Source: Zoogloeaceae bacterium
GTDB taxonomy: Bacteria; Pseudomonadota; Gammaproteobacteria; Burkholderiales; Rhodocyclaceae
Direction of reading: 5' to 3'
Length of the DNA stretch: 9,617 nt
Assembly (NCBI GenBank): GCA_031282665.1
Contig: JAITDH010000048.1
Coordinates: forward strand, 1-9,617
In this document: positions 7,134 to 9,617 of the stretch, one piece after another
Layout of the letters: each line of letters starts with the position of its first letter
Position numbering within the stretch: the stretch's first letter is position 1
Translations under genes and position numbers: made by a program
The notes under the pieces: model-generated
What the model was told of the DNA's origin: nothing
The model's input: only the letters and a program-made list of their open reading frames with translations
Databases searched by the model: none

Positions 7134-7969
7134 AAAAGCCCAGGAAACTGTTGAGCCAGCGCCATCCCCTGCTCTATTTCATCGCGGTATGGGCGAGGCG
7201 GATTCTGCGTTATTGCGCGTGGTATTTCGACGGCAAGACCTATGCCAGGAAACGAACGGCGGAAAAGCTGGCGTTCAGGGTCAAGAAACATCAATCCGTG
7301 CTGCTCAAGAAACTGGGCGAAAGCGACATGCAGTGGCAAATCAACAAGGTCGTCAATCTGAAAATCGCCGCGCAGAAGCTGAACGGCATCCTGATCCATC
7401 CGGGAGAAACCTTTTCCTTTTGTCGTCTGGTCGGTTTACCCACGCGCGGGAAAGGCTATCTGGAAGGGATGGAATTGTCGTTCGGCAAGGCGAGAGCGGG
7501 TATCGGCGGCGGCATTTGCCAGATGTCCAACCTCATTCACTGGCTGGTGATCCATAGCCCGCTGACGGTGGTGGAACGCTATCATCATTCCTTCGACCCT
7601 TTCCCCGACGACGGCAGGGTATTGCCGTTCGGCAGCGGCGCGACGGTTTTCTACAATTATCGCGATTATCGATTCACCAACGATACCGACCGCACCTTTC
7701 AAATCAATCTCTGGTTTTCGGAAAAATGCCTGGAGGGCGAATTGCGCGTCGACCGGGAATTCGACCATACCTGGCATGTGTTTGAAAAGGAACATCGATT
7801 CCTGAAAATAGAAGGCCAGTTTTATCGCAAGAATGAAATCTGGCGACATAAAATCCGGCGTTTCAAGGGCGATATCCTGGCCACGGAACTGGTTGCCAAG
7901 AATTTCGCCCGCGTCAGCTACACGCCGGAACATTTTGCGGACGACGAAGGTCAAGGAAACAATCCATGA
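7130..7969 (+). CDS. VanW-family protein
   Basis: A 279-residue protein of the VanW family, named after the accessory vanW gene of VanB-type vancomycin-resistance clusters. The biochemical function of the family is not established. Family motifs are clear: LIHPGETFSFCRLVG (residues 88-102), GIGGGICQMSNLIHWL (124-139), then YHHSFDPFPDDGRVLPFGSG (151-170) and ATVFYNYRDYRF (171-182). It is the short form without G5 or peptidoglycan-binding domains. The hydrophobic stretch 13-32 is broken by WARR, so it is not a clear membrane anchor. The ATG at 7130 is the only nearby start, as an in-frame TGA lies at 7115-7117. It lacks its own Shine-Dalgarno site and overlaps the hydrolase gene by 4 bp. Codon use is visibly less GC-rich than in yhdP or the hydrolase, which suggests later acquisition. 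No vanA/vanB ligase, vanH or vanX lies nearby, so a resistance role cannot be inferred. Confidence 0.88.
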   Translation: MKKPRKLLSQRHPLLYFIAVWARRILRYCAWYFDGKTYARKRTAEKLAFRVKKHQSVLLKKLGESDMQWQINKVVNLKIAAQKLNGILIHPGETFSFCRLVGLPTRGKGYLEGMELSFGKARAGIGGGICQMSNLIHWLVIHSPLTVVERYHHSFDPFPDDGRVLPFGSGATVFYNYRDYRFTNDTDRTFQINLWFSEKCLEGELRVDREFDHTWHVFEKEHRFLKIEGQFYRKNEIWRHKIRRFKGDILATELVAKNFARVSYTPEHFADDEGQGNNP

Positions 7970-8826
7970 GCGAAAAAACCCCCGCGCCACATGCCCGGCG
8001 CAACGCGCGCATCGCGGCCATCCAGATGATTTCCGGCACGGACGTGGCCGCCAATCTCGAACGGGCGGCCGGCCTCATCGCCCAGGCCGCCGATGCCGGC
8101 GCGGAAATCCTCGCCCTGCCGGAATATTTCCCGCTCATCGGCGCCAGCGACGCGAGGTTGCGAGAGGCCGGGGAAGCATTCGGCGGCGGCCCGATCCAGG
8201 ACTGGCTGCGGGAGACGGCCAGCCGCCACGGGATATGGCTCCTCGCCGGCTCCATCCCCCTCTGCTCCGCCGATCCGGGGCGCGTCCTCAACAGCGCGCT
8301 GGTACTCGATCCGGCAGGCGAGGTGCGCGCCCGCTACGACAAGATGCACCTTTTTTCCTTCGACAATGGGCGGGAACACTACAACGAAGCCGACAACATC
8401 CTCCCCGGACACACCCCGGCCGCCTGCGACACGCCCTTCGGCCGCATCGGCCTTTCCATCTGCTACGACCTGCGCTTCCCCGAACTCTATCGCGCCCTGG
8501 GCGCGCCCGCCCCGCTCGACCTCATCTTCCTCCCGGCCGCCTTCACCGACGTCACCGGCCGCGCCCACTGGGAAATCCTCCTGCGCGCCCGCGCCATCGA
8601 AAACCAGTGCTACCTCCTCGCCGCCGCCCAGGGCGGCCGCCACCCCACCGGCCGCCTGACGCACGGCAACAGCATGATCGTCGACCCATGGGGCGAAATC
8701 CTCGCCCGCCTGGACAAGGGCGAAGGCTTCCTGCTGGCCGAACTCGACCACCGGCGCATCGAACACATCCGCCAGCAACTCCCGGCGCTCGGACATCGGC
8801 GGACGATACCGCCCATATCCTGTTGA
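7966..8826 (+). CDS. Carbon-nitrogen hydrolase, Nit/deaminated-glutathione-amidase type
   Basis: A 286-residue nitrilase-superfamily amidohydrolase. The catalytic triad is visible: Glu53 in LALPEYF, Lys126 in RYDKMHLFSF and Cys166 in SICYDLRFPELYR. The motifs ILPGHTPAACDTPFGRIGLS and FTDVTGRAHWEILLRARAIE fit the Nit1/Nit2 and YbeM-like branch, whose members hydrolyse deaminated glutathione (a metabolite-repair reaction) or omega-amides of keto-acids. Substrate is inferred, not proven. It is cytoplasmic and of normal length. The start overlaps the vanW stop (ATGA), with AAGGA 8 bases upstream. In many beta- and gammaproteobacteria a gene of this family follows yhdP and precedes tldD; here vanW intervenes and no tldD follows. 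GC content is high, in contrast to the gene after it. Confidence 0.92.
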   Translation: MSEKTPAPHARRNARIAAIQMISGTDVAANLERAAGLIAQAADAGAEILALPEYFPLIGASDARLREAGEAFGGGPIQDWLRETASRHGIWLLAGSIPLCSADPGRVLNSALVLDPAGEVRARYDKMHLFSFDNGREHYNEADNILPGHTPAACDTPFGRIGLSICYDLRFPELYRALGAPAPLDLIFLPAAFTDVTGRAHWEILLRARAIENQCYLLAAAQGGRHPTGRLTHGNSMIVDPWGEILARLDKGEGFLLAELDHRRIEHIRQQLPALGHRRTIPPISC

Positions 8827-8849
8827 GATGCCGACTGCGGAGAAGAGAA

Positions 8850-9458
8850 ATGAAAAGGACCAAGTGGTTATGGATTGTTTTATTGGGGATTCTCTTTTTG
8901 GTTGGATGGGCCAATTCGTTTTTTAGCGCAAAAGATCCATATTTTGCTGGAGAGGCAGATTCATCTTTTTATCCATATTATGAATATGATGATGTGGAGA
9001 AAATGTTTCTGGCAATTGCTCGTCACGACAATGTAACGGTCAGAAAGCTGGTTGAAGAAAAACACTTCGATGTCAATGCGAATCTCGGATCTTCCAGATA
9101 TCCTGCTTCGAAACCATTACATAATGCTATCTATTATGGAAACATGGAGATAATGCAGTATTTTATTGAGAAGGGCGCGAATATCAACGCGATAGAAGAA
9201 TCTTCTGACAAACCGCCCTTGTGGATGGCGATCCGGAAAAATCGTCCTGAGATGGCGCTTTATCTTCTGGAGCATGGGGCGGATCCTGCGATCAGACAGA
9301 TAGGGACGAGAATCAGCACCTGTCAGTACACCAAAAATGCTTCCCGGTCAGAAAATGGTGCTGGCATGGAGCGTGTGGTAGACCGGTTGCCGGGGTGCCG
9401 GGAAGCGCCAGAAGAACCGAACTGTTATAACAAGTGTTCATCGACACCAGGAGGTTGA
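8850..9458 (+). CDS. Membrane-anchored ankyrin-repeat protein, copy 1
   Basis: A 202-residue protein. Residues 1-5 (MKRTK) plus a hydrophobic helix at about 6-26 form an N-terminal anchor or signal, without a lipobox cysteine. A Tyr/Asp/Glu-rich stretch (30-50) leads into about three ankyrin repeats: a degenerate one near 50-80, KPLHNAIYYGNMEIMQYFIE (88-107) ending KGANINA, and PPLWMAIRKNRPEMALYLLE (122-141) ending HGADPA. The tail from 150 is not ankyrin-like and holds four of the protein's cysteines (158, 183, 192, 196). With the positive-inside rule the repeats would face the periplasm, where these could form disulfides. GGAG seven bases upstream supports the ATG at 8850. Base composition is much more AT-rich than the hydrolase 23 bp upstream. 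Ankyrin repeats bind proteins; the partner is unknown. A paralogue starts immediately downstream. Confidence 0.85.
   Translation: MKRTKWLWIVLLGILFLVGWANSFFSAKDPYFAGEADSSFYPYYEYDDVEKMFLAIARHDNVTVRKLVEEKHFDVNANLGSSRYPASKPLHNAIYYGNMEIMQYFIEKGANINAIEESSDKPPLWMAIRKNRPEMALYLLEHGADPAIRQIGTRISTCQYTKNASRSENGAGMERVVDRLPGCREAPEEPNCYNKCSSTPGG
9449..9454 (+). promoter_or_regulatory. Strong Shine-Dalgarno site for ankyrin copy 2
   Basis: AGGAGG is a full consensus match six bases before the ATG at 9461 and only three before the alternative ATG at 9458. The spacing favours 9461, which also gives the same MKRTKW start as copy 1. Confidence 0.65.
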
Positions 9459-9460
9459 TG

Positions 9461-9617
9461 ATGAAAAGGACCAAGTGGTTATGGATTGTTTTATTGGGAA
9501 TTCTCCTTTTGCTTGGATTGGTAAATTCGTTTTTTAGCGCAAAAGGCACATATTTGGATGAAGGGGCAGATTCATTTCTTTATCCATATTATGGAAAAGG
9601 GGATGAGGAGAAAATGT
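9461..9617 (+). CDS. Membrane-anchored ankyrin-family protein, copy 2 (cut by the window end)
   Basis: The visible 52 codons begin MKRTKWLWIVLLGILLLLGL and continue through a Tyr/Asp/Glu-rich segment (FLYPYYGKGDEEKM), aligning without gaps to the start of the preceding gene. Ankyrin repeats are expected beyond the edge but are not seen. The copy 1 stop codon partly overlaps the alternative start (TGATGATG), so the two are translationally close. The anchor is somewhat more hydrophobic than in copy 1 (GLV in place of GWA). Confidence 0.8.
   Translation, partial: MKRTKWLWIVLLGILLLLGLVNSFFSAKGTYLDEGADSFLYPYYGKGDEEKM

Larger units (their letters stand above)
8850..9617 (+). repeat. Tandem gene duplication, 611-bp period
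   Basis: Positions 8850-9006 and 9461-9617 align without gaps: 136 of 157 bases are identical by my count, about 87 percent, and the first 38 bases from the ATG are fully identical. The similarity begins at the start codon; the upstream sequences of the two copies do not match. The array may continue past the window. Confidence 0.85.

Noticed and set aside
7130..7969. Vancomycin-resistance cluster
   Set aside because: Only a VanW-family gene is present. There is no D-Ala-D-Lac ligase, VanH, VanX or VanR/VanS in the window, and VanW relatives occur widely outside resistance operons.
8969..8977. TTATCCATA, one base off a DnaA box, also at 9580-9588
   Set aside because: Both lie at the same coding position of the duplicated genes and encode the shared YPYY segment. 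Two diverged copies explain the recurrence without an origin.

Overview
The window is a GC-rich chromosomal segment. Most of its genes have a strong preference for G or C at third codon positions. The gene set (a short chromosomal-type ParA, a ParB, a very long YhdP/AsmA-like protein and a Nit-type amidohydrolase) points to a Gram-negative proteobacterium, most likely a betaproteobacterium. That placement is an inference from gene families and neighbourhood; no rRNA or other taxonomic marker is present.

Layout. On the minus strand at the left edge lies the 5' part of a TPR-repeat gene (1-221), which runs out of the window and seems to begin in the middle of a repeat. Next, also on minus, is an unrecognised 290-residue soluble protein (356-1228). 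A 227-bp divergent intergenic region (1229-1455) carries plausible promoters for both directions and a perfect short palindrome. From 1456 everything is on plus and tightly packed: parA (1456-2232), parB (2229-3077, 4-bp overlap), a yhdP-family gene with a GTG start (3085-7113, 7-bp gap), a vanW-family gene (7130-7969) and a carbon-nitrogen hydrolase (7966-8826, 4-bp overlap). After 23 bp the base composition drops sharply, and two tandem paralogous genes for membrane-anchored ankyrin-repeat proteins follow (8850-9458 and 9461 to the window end).

How the genes fit together. Overlaps and short gaps suggest that parA to the hydrolase is one transcription unit. parA and parB form the chromosome-partition pair (ATPase plus CTP-dependent parS-binding clamp). 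yhdP belongs to the AsmA-like envelope proteins implicated in phospholipid supply to the outer membrane. The hydrolase resembles deaminated-glutathione amidases. yhdP and a nit-type hydrolase, usually followed by tldD, are familiar neighbours in proteobacteria; here a vanW gene sits between them and AT-rich ankyrin genes stand where tldD would be expected.

The most unusual points are the vanW insertion, reached through an apparent seven-codon translational relay; the tandem AT-rich ankyrin genes (136 of 157 aligned bases identical, no gaps); and the parAB-yhdP linkage. I found no tRNA, rRNA, CRISPR array, insertion sequence, parS site or convincing terminator.
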